In this document: piece after piece, positions 9,837-20,912 of the stretch
Numbering within the stretch: position 1 is the stretch's first letter
Layout: the number at the start of each line of letters is the position of its first letter
Source: Lytechinus variegatus
Lineage: Eukaryota > Echinodermata > Echinoidea > Temnopleuroida > Toxopneustidae
Direction of reading: 5' to 3'
Assembly: GCF_018143015.1 (NCBI RefSeq)
Contig: NC_054743.1
Coordinates: forward strand, 36,831,243-36,895,242
DNA length: 64,000 bases
Made by a program: the position numbers and the translations under genes
Notes under the pieces: generated by a model
Told to the model about the DNA's origin: nothing
Databases searched by the model: none
The model's input: only the letters and a program-made list of their open reading frames with translations

Positions 9837-10724
9837 TAAGATGCATCGGAAAGTGTGCCTGAAGACATTATGCTTGAAGGCATAAATAATTGGGTTCATT
9901 ATTGAATTACTTAGAGGCAACTGAAGAAAATATGCTAGGAATACTCCTTCCTCCGGAAAAACTATTAGGTTGATGAGAACGATTACGGCCGAAAATCCCA
10001 AGCATATGAAATATACTGCCACGACGAGTGAAAGTGTCTTTGTGACCGTGATGTCCCATCCAGCGGCAGCTGCCGGTGCTACCTGACGGTTCCTCTTCCG
10101 GATGAACAAGATAATTTTGAAGTAAATGACTGTAATTGTGACAAAAGCAAGTAAGACATAAATTGAAAGTATTGCTATAAATGAGCGTTTTCCTCTTGGC
10201 TGTGCATGCATAAAGCATGTCTTTTGAAAGTTGCCATAGCCAAAATTAATGAAGCCAAGGCTCCGCAGAATGACCAACATCAGAAATGGCAAACCCCAAG
10301 AGAGGATGATCATCAGGACAATATTCCTCTGAGTGTATACTCGATTGTAGATGGTTTCGGATCGTGTAATTTTCAACAATCTATTCACCGCAATAAGTGC
10401 TAAATTACTGACACTTGCCAATAATGTCAGGATTGTGATTGCTCCTGCAGATTCACATAGCCACAGAAATATTTGGTCAGTTGAACGAGTCAGTAATGCG
10501 ATGCCCTGGATAGGAAAAACAAAACAGACTAGGAAATCTGTCACAGCAAGACTTGTGACAAATGCATTCGTTTTGGTACGAAGTTTTTTAGAGAAAAGAA
10601 TTGCCACAACTACTAGACCATTTCCTGTAAAGCCAATTATTGTCATAGCAAAGTATACACATGCACTGAACACATCCATCGCTGATGGTGTTTCGTTTGA
10701 CTCTATTGAAGGAGTGGTTGCCAT
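9759..10724 (-). CDS. Rhodopsin-type (class A) GPCR, intronless, copy B
   Basis: This is the second 321-residue receptor, aligned without gaps to the one at 3837-4802. It shares the same seven helices, NRLLK at 114-118, Cys90/Cys170 and NPIIY. Protein differences relative to copy A are Y70F, V75A, G80R, T85I, A91E and Q309L. The first five lie between the end of helix 2 and the start of helix 3, the extracellular loop 1 region, so ligand recognition might differ. At DNA level only 13 of 966 positions differ, 9 of them in 10453-10530 and 3 in the last codons. The frame is open throughout, so both copies are probably functional. Ligand unknown; a chemosensory or melatonin-like role is an inference. 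Confidence 0.95.
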   Translation of the reverse strand: MATTPSIESNETPSAMDVFSACVYFAMTIIGFTGNGLVVVAILFSKKLRTKTNAFVTSLAVTDFLVCFVFPIQGIALLTRSTDQIFLWLCESAGAITILTLLASVSNLALIAVNRLLKITRSETIYNRVYTQRNIVLMIILSWGLPFLMLVILRSLGFINFGYGNFQKTCFMHAQPRGKRSFIAILSIYVLLAFVTITVIYFKIILFIRKRNRQVAPAAAAGWDITVTKTLSLVVAVYFICLGFSAVIVLINLIVFPEEGVFLAYFLQLPLSNSIMNPIIYAFKHNVFRHTFRCILKCRLSDIQEPSRLLRVLLGSRLCGD

Positions 10725-10913
10725 TGTTTTAGTGTCAATTTAATACGAAAGTGGCAGAAGTTTCGGTAAATTACACTCAAGCAATAAAGTGTTCATCTGT
10801 TGACTTGGGAGAGATGGCTTCGACAAACTTTTTTTATTGTAGTGCTGCTAAAGTGAAAATGAATGTGTGTTCACCAATGCAAATATTTTATTCTAAATCA
10901 TTCTCAAGAACTA

Positions 10914-11179
10914 ATTGCCTCATTAACTCCCACACACTTTACATTCTCTCTCTCTCTCTCCCTCTCCCTTCTACGATTATTATGATTTTATTATGGTTTG
11001 GGAGCCCAGCCTTAGAAAGGCCTTTGGCCTATGCTGGCTCCCTCATATTCTCATTTATTCTGTTGTTATTCTATTTTTGTATCCTTATCTGTATATACAT
11101 GTAGTATACAGTGTATTCTTTGATTTGTATGTTGTATGTTTTTTAATGAGAATTTGGAATAAATAAATGAAATGAAATG
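10914..11179 (+). mobile_element. 3' end of a LINE-like retroposon, copy B only
   Basis: About 266 bp is inserted between two AACTA sequences (10909-10913 and 11180-11184); copy A has the single uninterrupted AACTA at about 4989. It ends in an ATAAATAAATGAAATGAAATG tail, the same kind of tail as the LINE fragment at 46890-47516. A CT-rich run lies near 10945. It is too short to encode protein. Confidence 0.75.
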
Positions 11180-11618
11180 AACTACATAAGACCTTTATTG
11201 TGATATAAAACTCAACAATACTGACTGAAAAAGATAATTGACTTATTTTTTCATTAAATGCAGAAAGCAAAATCTTACTGATGCATACTCATAGAGCTCT
11301 ATCAAATCTCAGCACTGAATGAAAAAGATACATGTAATTGTTGTATCATTAAATCCAAACCTCACTCATGCCAATTCATAGAGCTTGTTATTTATCAAAA
11401 GAACACTGACCAAAGATAATTGCGTTATTAAAGGCATGAAAAACAATATCTAGAAATTACTGATGCCAAATCATAGAGCTCAAACACTATACAAAATTGG
11501 GCCAAACATCATTGACTGAAAAAAGGTAAAAGTACATGTAGGTGTCATTAAAATGCAAAAAATACAAAACTTTCTGATACAGAGAGCTCTATTATATGAC
11601 CCAGATTTAAAAAAAAAA

Positions 11619-13248
11619 CTAGAATTTTAATTCGTCATGAGGACGAATTAGGTGATCTGTCTCTGATTTTCATGATCACGAATACAACCACCATGTTTAT
11701 TGAGATCAATACGATCATCATCTTGAAAACTGAACTTTTATTACGAAAAGAACATGTTGAATACTCGTGACAAGAGGGAAATGAGAATATGTGAAATACA
11801 TGTAGGTGTAAAGGCGATACAAATTGTACATCAGTGTTATAGGCTTATTAAAAGAGATTTAAATCTATTTTATTGTGCGATATTTGAACTTATGTACCTT
11901 ATAATGGTGATTAAGGAACATTTGCGAAATGTTGAAAAAAAAAGAAACAAAATTTATGTCCACTTTTGGGTTCGAACCCTCGACCTTAAGGATGCAAGTC
12001 TGGTGCCTTACCCATTGAGCTACACACTTCCCATAGACTTTGCACATAAGCAAAACAAGAGGATCTGAAATCCAACTTTGCAAGTGAAATACGGGCACGA
12101 TCCCGGCATCTGATTGGAAAACGAAGACCACACTTGCGATAGCTTACAATCTCAGCTAGAACATACTCCAAATGGAGATATGGCTCGCGAAATAGAGGAA
12201 TGTAAAATCCAGTTTTGAGAAAAAGTCATTTCCCATAGAGATTGCACACAAAATGAGCGAAAATGACATGCCTGTATAACTTGCCATTTTTCAGGATGAT
12301 CCATTCCTTTAAAAGTGAATAAAGGCATCAAATTAGAAAGAGTATGTCCTCAGCTACAATATATTGAAAACTGAACGAAAATTGACCAATATTTACAGAG
12401 TTAAAGTCAAATTTGCATAATTATAATGACGTCATAAGTAGCAAAATGGGAATTTTGAGTTCCGATGCCATTTTGATGACGTCATGATAAAATTTCGGGT
12501 CAAATGCGACATGAAATCACATTTCCCATCCATACTCTATTCGAATATGAAAAAAAAATGGGGGTCAACAGACTACTTTAAAAGCTATAATGAATTTTGT
12601 ATAGGCATGTTTTTGCACATATATTGTCTATGTTTAGTGTGCGCGGGCATGCTGTAAACTTTGATGGAGGCTAATTCCTTTATTACTTGTCGTAGAAGGT
12701 TGATCAAGGTATCAAATTGTTCAGAATTATATTATCGGTGCATTGATATAAAAAAAATGGCGATCCTATGTTTCATAGTGCCGTTACGCACGAGAACGCG
12801 CGCGTAAATTTTTGAAATGCTTAAAATGACCTGATTCATACTCTGTTTTGGTCAAAAAGTGATTTTGAGCATTTCAAAATTTTGACGCGCGTACGCGCAC
12901 GTCGTGACCTTTACATGACCTTTGATGACATGGGCAGTTGTCCCTTGACCTGAAGTTAATGTGATGTAAATATTGTTATTTTTTGATAATTGATAATGAA
13001 GATATGATTGATAATGTGATTTTACAAAATGGCGTCTAGATGACGTCATGATGACCTTTTGACCTTGAACTTGCTTTATACACATCATAAGTCCCCATAT
13101 CTGATGATATTTTGAAGATTATTGACAATGTAGATTTGGAGATTTTGTGCTAACAAGAACAGGTGGGAAATAAAAATAAAGAAATAAAGAAATAAAAAAG
13201 AAAATTCGTACGAAAATAATAGTTGATCTGTCGATTGACAGATCACCT
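11619..13248 (-). mobile_element. Helentron-like (HINE-type) element, copy B only
   Basis: It reads on the minus strand. The 3' end is CTAG at 11619-11622, next to a hairpin (AATTCGTC, 5-nt loop, GACGAATT at 11629-11649) and an inner 12-bp repeat AGGTGATCTGTC. The opposite end is the exact inverse GACAGATCACCT at 13237-13248. This asymmetric arrangement, with the inverted repeat terminal on one side and internal to a 3' hairpin on the other, plus insertion between two T (AA on plus), is the known design of Helentron/Helitron2 derivatives. Copy A has the empty site (about 5390-5405). No Rep/helicase frame is present, so it is non-autonomous. It is related to 23038-25746. Confidence 0.75.
11957..12033 (-). 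other. tRNA-like segment inside the Helentron-like element
   Basis: On the minus strand it shows an A-box-like TAGCTCAATGGGTAAGGC and a B box GGTTCGAACCC about 35 bp later. The outer ends do not pair into an acceptor stem, so I read it as a tRNA-derived component, not a functional tRNA gene. The homologous element at 23038-25746 carries two equivalents in the same relative orientation. Confidence 0.6.
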
Positions 13249-13416
13249 AATTATTGTGTCATTGAGTGCACAAATCCAAATGTCACTATTACAAACCCAT
13301 TAAGCTCTTGAGAAGGACAATAACTCCTCCCCTAATGATTATAATGACCTTCAGGGCCTCGTCCAACCTGGTACTAACTTCAAGTTAGACTGGGGGCATA
13401 CTTCATGAACCAAATT

Positions 13417-13905
13417 AGGTGGTTTCAGACCGCCTCGAAGTTCGTCAGTTCCAGGTATTCTCTGATCGGGAAATTTACCCCGATCAGAAAATACCAGGTA
13501 TTTTGGTAATGTGAAAGCAAACTACGAGTAATCTCCCCGAAAGAAAATACCCGCTAAATAGTAGGTACTTGGCGAAATTACGATAACTTTCACAGGGATT
13601 TTTCCAAGGTCGCAGGTATTTTGGCGATGTGAAAGCAAATTACAGGAACTTTTAGCCCAGCGTGTCGTTTGGCGTCGTTGGGCGCGGGAGCTGTGGGTGG
13701 CTGCTGGGCTAGTGATTTTGAATCTCGCGCCTTGCCTGCTTATCAGACCATACTATGCGCATGCTCGTAACTTCAGGAACTTATCCCGAAGGGTATGTTT
13801 CGGGGCGGTGTGAATGCAGGAATAATTAATGGGTATTTTTTTAGCCGAAAACAGTTCCCGTAATTTAACAGGGATTCTTGTGATCGAGGCGGTTTGAAAC
13901 CACCT
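13417..13905. mobile_element. MITE with AGGTGGTTTCA ends, copy 2
   Basis: About 489 bp, flanked by ATT on both sides (13414-13416 and 13906-13908), which suggests a 3-bp target duplication. It is close in sequence to copy 1 but includes an extra AATTAATGGGTATTTTTTT block near the right end. Confidence 0.9.
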
Positions 13906-13958
13906 ATTGTCAGTGATTTTCATTATTGCTCAAGGGTTTGTCAGTGATTCTCACTACA

Positions 13959-14428
13959 GGGCACACGAGTGTAATTCATCTGCGCGCAATGCATGCCGGA
14001 CAGGCGTAAGTAAAGATCACATGACTTTGTTGATTAAAATAATTCATTAAAAATAGATCAAATGTTTGTATATCAAAAGAAAAACGATAGACATAATGCT
14101 ATGTTCATACTCTTTCATAATCAAGGCGTTTGGGAAGGCTAGACTGCATTTTTGTATTTCATTTTAATCATTATTACCCACAATGCAGTTCTGGTTTTTC
14201 TGGCGATGAACTGGCCGAAATTATGGTTAGTCTTATTTCAGGCCATTTAACTTTTGATTGAGCTGGTCAAGTACCTGATTAACATATCAAGTCTTAATGC
14301 ACTGTTAATTGTGACTAATGTCAGTGAATTAAAGCAAAATCTATCGAGGGATTGATTTTTAATGATTTTTTGATGAGCTATGATATAACACGTGAGTGAA
14401 TGGGGGTCTGTATTACTCATGTGTGCCC
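13959..14428. repeat. Left 470-bp terminal direct repeat of the composite element
   Basis: It starts GGGCACACGAGTG and ends CATGTGTGCCC, so the repeat has short inverted ends of its own. Identity to the right copy implies recent insertion or homogenisation. Confidence 0.9.
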
Positions 14429-15412
14429 TATATCGCGACTACACTTCTACACTGTCGTTGCTATGGCTGGGCGTCGTCTGCTAGAAATCGGTGGTGAGAA
14501 TGCTTCAAACAGTTTTATGTAAAGTGATATAGGTTATGTTTAATAACAGATGATAAGTATATTACTCGGCATTTAGTGCATTTATCGCTTACTATGCTGG
14601 AATGACGCTTTCAAATGTATATTCAATGCTTATCATTTATCATGCAGAAATGCGAGTTTCTACTGCCAATAGGAGATCTGGTTGGTTTGAGAGTGTGAAA
14701 TGAAACAAGTACTCGTAGGAACTTCAAAATGATGAATAACTTCTAATTATCATCAGGATTCCTATTTTCAATATTTAGAGCACGCAGAGAAAGAAAGATG
14801 AACAAAACATTAAAATACATAAACTTGTCTCAGTCAGATACATCATAGATTGCGCACTTGAATACTATTCATATCGTTGAAAGCTACAGGAGAGGGGGGG
14901 GGGGTGCTGAGTCGGGGTACATACCCCCATCCTCCTGGCTTGAAAGCAGGGCGGGGTTGATGCCTATAACACCCCCCCCTTCTTCCTCCAAATTAACGGT
15001 TATAATAGGGAAGAGTGGCGAATGAGCAAAAGAAATGCTTACAATCTTTGTTTGTTATCAATTTTCTTTTATTTACTTTGTTCATTCTTATGCGAATACA
15101 TAGGTAATAAATCACCTCGAACGAAATTAAACATGTAAACAAGAAGTTGTAAATCCACACAATACATATTTAGCCAATTGATGGACATCAAGCAAGTAGA
15201 ACTTGTAGCTGCAATACCATAGGAAGCGCACAAAATATATGAATGGAACACTGCATTTTTACATTAAATTGAGGGGTGTCTAATGAGACGTTTTATTTTC
15301 TTTTACGCGTTTAGTCAGATTAGGTATTGAATGCAAGGTATCAATCTCTTCAGGAGAACTCTTTCTTTTGAGACCAAAATTTTCAACTTTTCGTTATTTG
15401 ACCCACAGTATA

Positions 15413-15882
15413 GGGCACACGAGTGTAATTCATCTGCGCGCAATGCATGCCGGACAGGCGTAAGTAAAGATCACATGACTTTGTTGATTAAAATAATTCA
15501 TTAAAAATAGATCAAATGTTTGTATATCAAAAGAAAAACGATAGACATAATGCTATGTTCATACTCTTTCATAATCAAGGCGTTTGGGAAGGCTAGACTG
15601 CATTTTTGTATTTCATTTTAATCATTATTACCCACAATGCAGTTCTGGTTTTTCTGGCGATGAACTGGCCGAAATTATGGTTAGTCTTATTTCAGGCCAT
15701 TTAACTTTTGATTGAGCTGGTCAAGTACCTGATTAACATATCAAGTCTTAATGCACTGTTAATTGTGACTAATGTCAGTGAATTAAAGCAAAATCTATCG
15801 AGGGATTGATTTTTAATGATTTTTTGATGAGCTATGATATAACACGTGAGTGAATGGGGGTCTGTATTACTCATGTGTGCCC
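15413..15882. repeat. Right 470-bp terminal direct repeat of the composite element
   Basis: It has the same length and sequence as 13959-14428 and is followed by the TACA flank. Confidence 0.9.
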
Positions 15883-16035
15883 TACAAGTGACTGCAACCC
15901 TTGTATCTGATTGGCTCAGATCAAATTAATCAGTGAAACCAATAATTGATATGCTTCGTGAAACCACCCCCTGTGTATGCTATACGGTGGATTGAGAATG
16001 ATGAAGATATTGTGATAATGATATCTGTATTACTT

Positions 16036-16618
16036 AAAGGTCAAGTCCACCCCATAAAAATGTTAAAATAGAGAAAAACAAACTAAAAACTAGCATAATG
16101 CTGAAAATTTCATCAAAATTGGATGTAAAATAAGTTATGACATTTTAAAGTTTTGCTCATTTTTCACAAAACAGTGATATGCACTCCTCAGTGACATGCA
16201 AATGAGACAGATGATGATGACCCTCGATCACTCACTATTTCTTTTTTTTTTATTGAACTATACAATATTTCTTCTTTTAAAGATTTTACAATAAGGACCA
16301 ACTTGATTGAACAATATAGTATTAAACAATGCTTAATTCACATGTTCAGGGCGGAATTAATTGTTATTTTACCTGAATATAAGGAGAAAATTAGAATATT
16401 TCATACAACAGAGATAGTGAGTGGATGCCATCATCAGTCTCTTCATTTGCATACCGACCAGGATGTGCATATAACTGTTTTGTTTGAAATTAAGCAAAGC
16501 TTTAGAGTGTCATAACCTTATCATTTGACAACCGAATTAATTAAAATTTTAGCGATATGCTTGTTGGATTTTACTCATTTTATTCAAATAAAGCTATTGT
16601 TGGAGTGGACTTGTCCTT
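16036..16618. mobile_element. Foldback MITE, AAAGGWCAAGTCCACC family (partner of 6268-6838)
   Basis: The left end is better preserved than in copy A (AAAGGTCAAGTCCACCCC). The right end is GGAGTGGACTTGTCCTT. The two halves are inverted copies. Confidence 0.85.
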
Positions 16619-17202
16619 GAAAGTAGTTTTGGTAAAGATGATGTGGGTCGTACTACTCAACTACTGAACTACACCATAACTTGATAAAAAAAATTGAAAT
16701 TGCCAATTTTGAAATCATATTCAGCACCCATGAATTTGGGGTTGCCACCCTTTATCCTTGAATAGAGGACAGAGTTTTGTCTTAGATTAATTTAGTGCAT
16801 AATTTTAATTAATCATACCTGTTTAAACAAAACTGTAGTAAGATTAACAGCTTTAATTGCAACTTGATTTCAAGTAAATAAACAAAACATGGCTCGTATC
16901 CTGAAGTCCACTTTAAGTTTCGACTATTAGAGACCAGAGTTTGAAAAATGTCAAGGTATACTCCAAGCTGAAAATAATGATTTCTTAAAAGATAAAGAAA
17001 AATCAGGCAAACAAAACACAATTGGCCAAGGAATAACAAAGTTATAGCATTTGAAAGCTTTGCATCATTCCTATGAAACAGTTTGAGGCATGTCATCATG
17101 AATTTCAATGAGCAAAGTGATGATGTCATATCCCCACTTGTCATAATACATGTAATATATCATTCTGTGAGAAAATGAAAAGAAGAAAGCGGCAGTGAAG
17201 AA

Positions 17203-17318
17203 ATTACGCGTAGTTTGCTTTCACATTACCAAAATACCTGGTATTTTCTGATCGGGGTATATTTCCCGATCAGAGAATACCTGGAACTGACGAACTTCGA
17301 GGCGGTCTGAAACCACCT
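17203..17318. mobile_element. Truncated MITE with AGGTGGTTTCA end, copy 3
   Basis: Only the terminal ~116 bp is present, inverted relative to copies 1, 2 and 4 (ends CGAGGCGGTCTGAAACCACCT). Its left edge is where the homology between duplication copies stops, so it may mark a rearrangement. Confidence 0.85.
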
Positions 17319-17565
17319 AATGAAGCCAACACCGCTTTCATCACCACCAGCATTGTGAACTTTGAATTTAAGAACTCTTTGCCAGCCAATTTGGATCATA
17401 ATTTGGACTTATTTCCGAATATCTTATTTTGAATCAACCAGAACTGTCTATACCTTATAATGAGAATTTATGTCAGAAACCTTTACTTTTATTTATTGTA
17501 ATAAAAACAAGGTGGTTCGCAAACCACTAGTTTTGCCTGATTTTGCGATCAATAAAATATGCAAT

Positions 17566-18041
17566 AGGTGGTTTCAGACAGCCTTGAAGTTCGTCAGTTC
17601 CAGGTATTCTCTGATCGGGAAATTTACCCCGATCAGAAAATACCAGGTATTTTGGTAATGTGAAAGCTAACTACGCGTAATTTCCCCGAAAGAAAATACC
17701 CGCTAAATAGTAGTTACTTGGCGAAATTACGAGAACTTTCGTGGGGATTTTTCCAAGGTCGCAGGTATTTTGGCGATGTGAAAGCAAATTACGGGAACTT
17801 TTAGCCCAGCGTGTCGTTGGGCGCGGCGGCGTGGGTGGCTGCTGGGCTAGTGATTTTGAATTTCACGCCTTGCCTGCTTATCAGACCATAATGTGCATGC
17901 TCGTAACTTCGGGAACTTATCCCGAAGGATGTGTTTCTGGGCGGTGTGAATGCAGGAATAATTAACAGGTATTTTTTTAGCCGAAAACAGTTCCCGTAAT
18001 TTAACGGGGATTCTTGTGATCGAGGCGGTTTGAAACCGCCT
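17566..18041. mobile_element. MITE with AGGTGGTTTCA ends, copy 4
   Basis: A full-length copy of about 476 bp with AAT on both sides (17563-17565 and 18042-18044). Confidence 0.9.
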
Positions 18042-19283
18042 AATATGATCTTTTGACCTCATCATCCTCAGTGACACATATGTGGTATTACCCAAGGATC
18101 ATTTATGTCCCAAGTATGAACATAATTGATGCAGAAATAAAGAAATGAGAGCAGTTAAACAAAAACTTAAAGATAAATTCCAGTTTTGGTAACGATCTCA
18201 AAATGACTTTTTACAGAATCTAATATAATGACCACCCAAGTGTCTGTTTGTATGAATAAAAAATATGTGCCAAAGGATTCCGGAAGAAATTGTGTAATTG
18301 CTGAGAAATAAGCAATATAAGCGCGGATTCGGTCACTTCCGTCGGGTCTTTATTCCAGCAATAATAATACACTGTCCCACGTGTGCCTATCTGTGTTGGT
18401 GATCTTCAGTGTGAACATGTTTCAGCGTAGATTTCAAGATTTCACAAAGTTCAGTTTATGTAACTGTACCAGATCTAGATCCTCGATGATATTCTGACAA
18501 TTAAGCCTGGTTTTACAGACTTTCTCATGAAATCAGTGTTTACTGCAACTACTGGCGTTTCTCTTTAAACATTTTTACAACAGACTAACAACAGCAACAG
18601 AACAACCAACCACGCCTTTTGGCACAAATCAAACTTTACATCACAGTAAAAAATACCTCCTGATTATTCAAGCGTTATAGCATCAAATACATGTGATGCT
18701 AATATTGAGACATGGAATATCTTACTATGTAATGTTCTAAATCATCGTATGAATACCTATGTTCAAATCTGTGACTATGCTATCATTCTTCTCAGAATAA
18801 AAGCAAATTTGATATCTAGTCGTAATGACGTCATAGCAGTCGTACGATTGGCTGCGATTTGAAACTACATGTAAGTTTGGCATTTAGTCCAAAATAAAAA
18901 CTTGCAATCTTTCAAAATACGTATCTATGTATTGATGTTTTACTGATTTATACAACATACAGTTATGAATGTTTTTGTTTATGTTATCATTGTATATATT
19001 TTAAAACAAAATATTCATGCCAGATGAATGAAGTTTGTTAATAAATTCAAAATGGTTATTGTTCTTTCAATTGATTTTAACCTCAAATAAAATGATATGT
19101 TCCATTCACATTTTCAGAAAATGAGCAAAATGCGATTTGTTCCAAAATTGGATCGCGAACAGTCGCAAGGTGTGCGGTGGCCGTTTGACTCAGAGATAAT
19201 GACAGAATTATATAGAGAGAGAAGGAGAAGGAAAAAGAGAAATATTGTGAAGGACAGGTGGGCAGCGAATTTAACTACACAAG
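18042..19283. other. No gene recognised
   Basis: AT-rich sequence. The part at about 18330-18560 has weak blocks in common with about 30225-30480 (such as a CCACGTGT...ATCTGTGTT pattern followed by a TACTGCAACTACT-like block), probably an old repeat. Around 19160 a short CGCAAGGTGTGCGGTGGCC matches the ends of the MITE at 48999-49410. Confidence 0.4.
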
Positions 19284-19753
19284 AGGTGGTTTCAAACCGC
19301 CTCGATCACAAGAATCCCCGTTAAATTACAGGAACTGTTTTCGGCTAAAAAATACCCATTAATTATTCCTGCATTCACACCGCCCCGAAACATACCCTTC
19401 GGGATAAGTTCCTGAAGTTACGAGCATGCGCATAGTATGGTCTGATAAGCAGGCAAGGCGCGAGATTCAAAATCACTAGCCCAGCAGCCACCCACAGCTC
19501 CCGCGCCCAACGACACGCTGGGCTAAAAGTTCCCGTAATTTGCTTTCACATCGCCAAAATACCTGCGACCTTGGAAAAATCCCCGCGAAAGTTCTCGTAA
19601 TTTCGCCAAGTACCTACTATTTAGCGGGTATTTTCTTTCGGGGAGATTACGCGTAGTTTGCTTTCACATTACCTGGTATTTTCTGATCGGGGTAAATTTC
19701 CCGATCAGAGAATACCTGGAACTGACGAACTTCAAGGCTGTCTGAAACCACCT
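19284..19753. mobile_element. MITE with AGGTGGTTTCA ends, copy 5 (inverted)
   Basis: A full-length copy in the opposite orientation to copy 4, with AAG on both sides (19281-19283 and 19754-19756). The three clean copies thus give ATT, AAT and AAG, fitting a 3-bp target duplication. Confidence 0.9.
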
Positions 19754-19987
19754 AAGGATGAAGAAAAAACGCAGGTGATTGTGGGTTACAATCAATGCAA
19801 GTGGATTATTAAAAAATATTTTACAAAACTATTCAAATGTTCATAATTTAGGGTGATATGGGCAAGAGAGGAAGTCAGAGAGACAGAGTGGAGGAGGATT
19901 AGTAAGGAAAAGGTATGGAACATGTAAATATGTATTAAAAAAAAGAAAAGAGAAAGAGAGCCCAATAATCAGGAAAATTGCTGATTT

Positions 19988-20100
19988 GGGAGGGAGGGAG
20001 GGAGGGAGGGAGGAAGGGAGGAAGGAAGGAAGGAAGGAAGGAAGGAAGGGAGGAAGGAAGGGAGGGAGGGAGGAAGGGAAAGGAAGGAAGGAAGAAAGGA
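19988..20100. repeat. (GGGA)n/(GGAA)n microsatellite
   Basis: Uninterrupted purine run of GGGA then GGAA units, with a pyrimidine-only reverse strand. The open frame across it on the minus strand (Pro/Ser/Leu repeats) is an artefact of the repeat. Confidence 0.95.
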
Positions 20101-20545
20101 ATTATGAAGTGTTTTAAGATCAAACATTCAGGCCTCAAAGAGATCATTTTAAAATAATTAAATCTCTGTGCTGCAAATGATTTATGATTTTTAATCATGG
20201 CCTAGCAGGTAGATGTTACTGGGCCCTCTGTAACATTCCCCATATATCATGGTCATTAGAAAGAAGTGTATATATGTAGCGATGAATAATGACTATTTGT
20301 CTAAGACTCACCATATATCATCCCAACACACTTGGAGACAGAACACCCATTAAGCAGCCAATAAATCTTGCATTATGTCATACCAAGAAATTATCACACA
20401 TTGGTCATATTCTATCATAATTTATTGCAATGTAAATGTGTATTATAGAATGCTAAAATATGCTTGGGGGTTGTGTAAATACATAACTCCAGGGTTCTTT
20501 CATACTTACAGTTGCACTCAAGGGCAGATCCATAATTTTCCAATA

Positions 20546-20912
20546 CCCCTTTCATAGTGAGAGCCGAAGTGGAGTCCAGGAGGAGTTAATCCACTTTGGA
20601 TGGCAATATGAAAATTCTGAGATTAGGTCGATCCGGATTCAAAGCGGAGTACTCAACCCACTTCCAGAAGAGGGTTACAGACGGAGTTACTCCGCACCGG
20701 AAATGTGGTATGCGCTTATCGCTGTGATCTCGCCACACGTATGGCGCGAACTTGCTTGGAAACCATGGCAACGACTGCGGATACACCGCTGCGGTGCTTG
20801 CCAGTATGAAAGGGGGTTTAAAGACGGTCCGCAGTACAAGTGTATAAACTCAATCCGGAGTTATTCCGGAGTAACTCCACTTTGCCTTCAGTATGAAAAC
20901 GGTACAAGGGGG
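20546..20912. mobile_element. Inverted-repeat MITE with CCCCTTTCATA-like ends
   Basis: The left end (CCCCTTTCATAGTGA, AAGTGGAGT) and the right end on the reverse strand (CGTTTTCATACTGAAGGC, AAAGTGGAGTTACTCC) are imperfect inverted copies. The interior is richer in CpG than the surroundings, with paired CCGGAGTTATTCCGG-like blocks. Confidence 0.65.

Larger units (their letters stand above)
13959..15882. mobile_element. Composite element with identical 470-bp direct repeats, copy B only
   Basis: Two 470-bp direct repeats (13959-14428 and 15413-15882), identical wherever I compared them, enclose a 984-bp interior. The outer flanks are TACA on both sides and copy A shows the single TACA in an intact site (about 6113), so the whole unit inserted as one piece. 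Each repeat begins GGGCACAC and ends GTGTGCCC, so it does not have the TG...CA ends of ordinary LTRs. No primer-binding site or polypurine tract is evident and the interior encodes no pol. A 19-codon frame starts at 14463. It could be a non-autonomous LTR-type element with unusual ends, or two MITE-like units moving together. Confidence 0.8.
7651..17203. repeat. Segmental duplication, copy B
   Basis: Second copy of the block at 652-7436. It is longer (about 9.5 kb against 6.8 kb) because it gained a 266-bp retroposon tail, a 1.63-kb Helentron-like element, a 1.92-kb composite element and about five more tail-array units. It lacks the 1.81-kb insertion of copy A. At each gain the other copy shows the uninterrupted site, which makes the direction of change readable. 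Confidence 0.9.

Noticed and set aside
11957..12033. A possible tRNA gene
   Set aside because: A and B boxes are present but no acceptor stem pairs, and equivalents occur only inside related transposons.
13959..15882. A standard LTR retrotransposon
   Set aside because: The direct repeats lack TG...CA ends, and no primer-binding site, polypurine tract or pol was seen; kept as an unclassified composite element.
19097..19324. A 75-codon basic open frame after a TTTTCAG acceptor-like site
   Set aside because: It overlaps a fragment matching the MITE at 48999-49410 and runs into the MITE at 19284; there is no family match.
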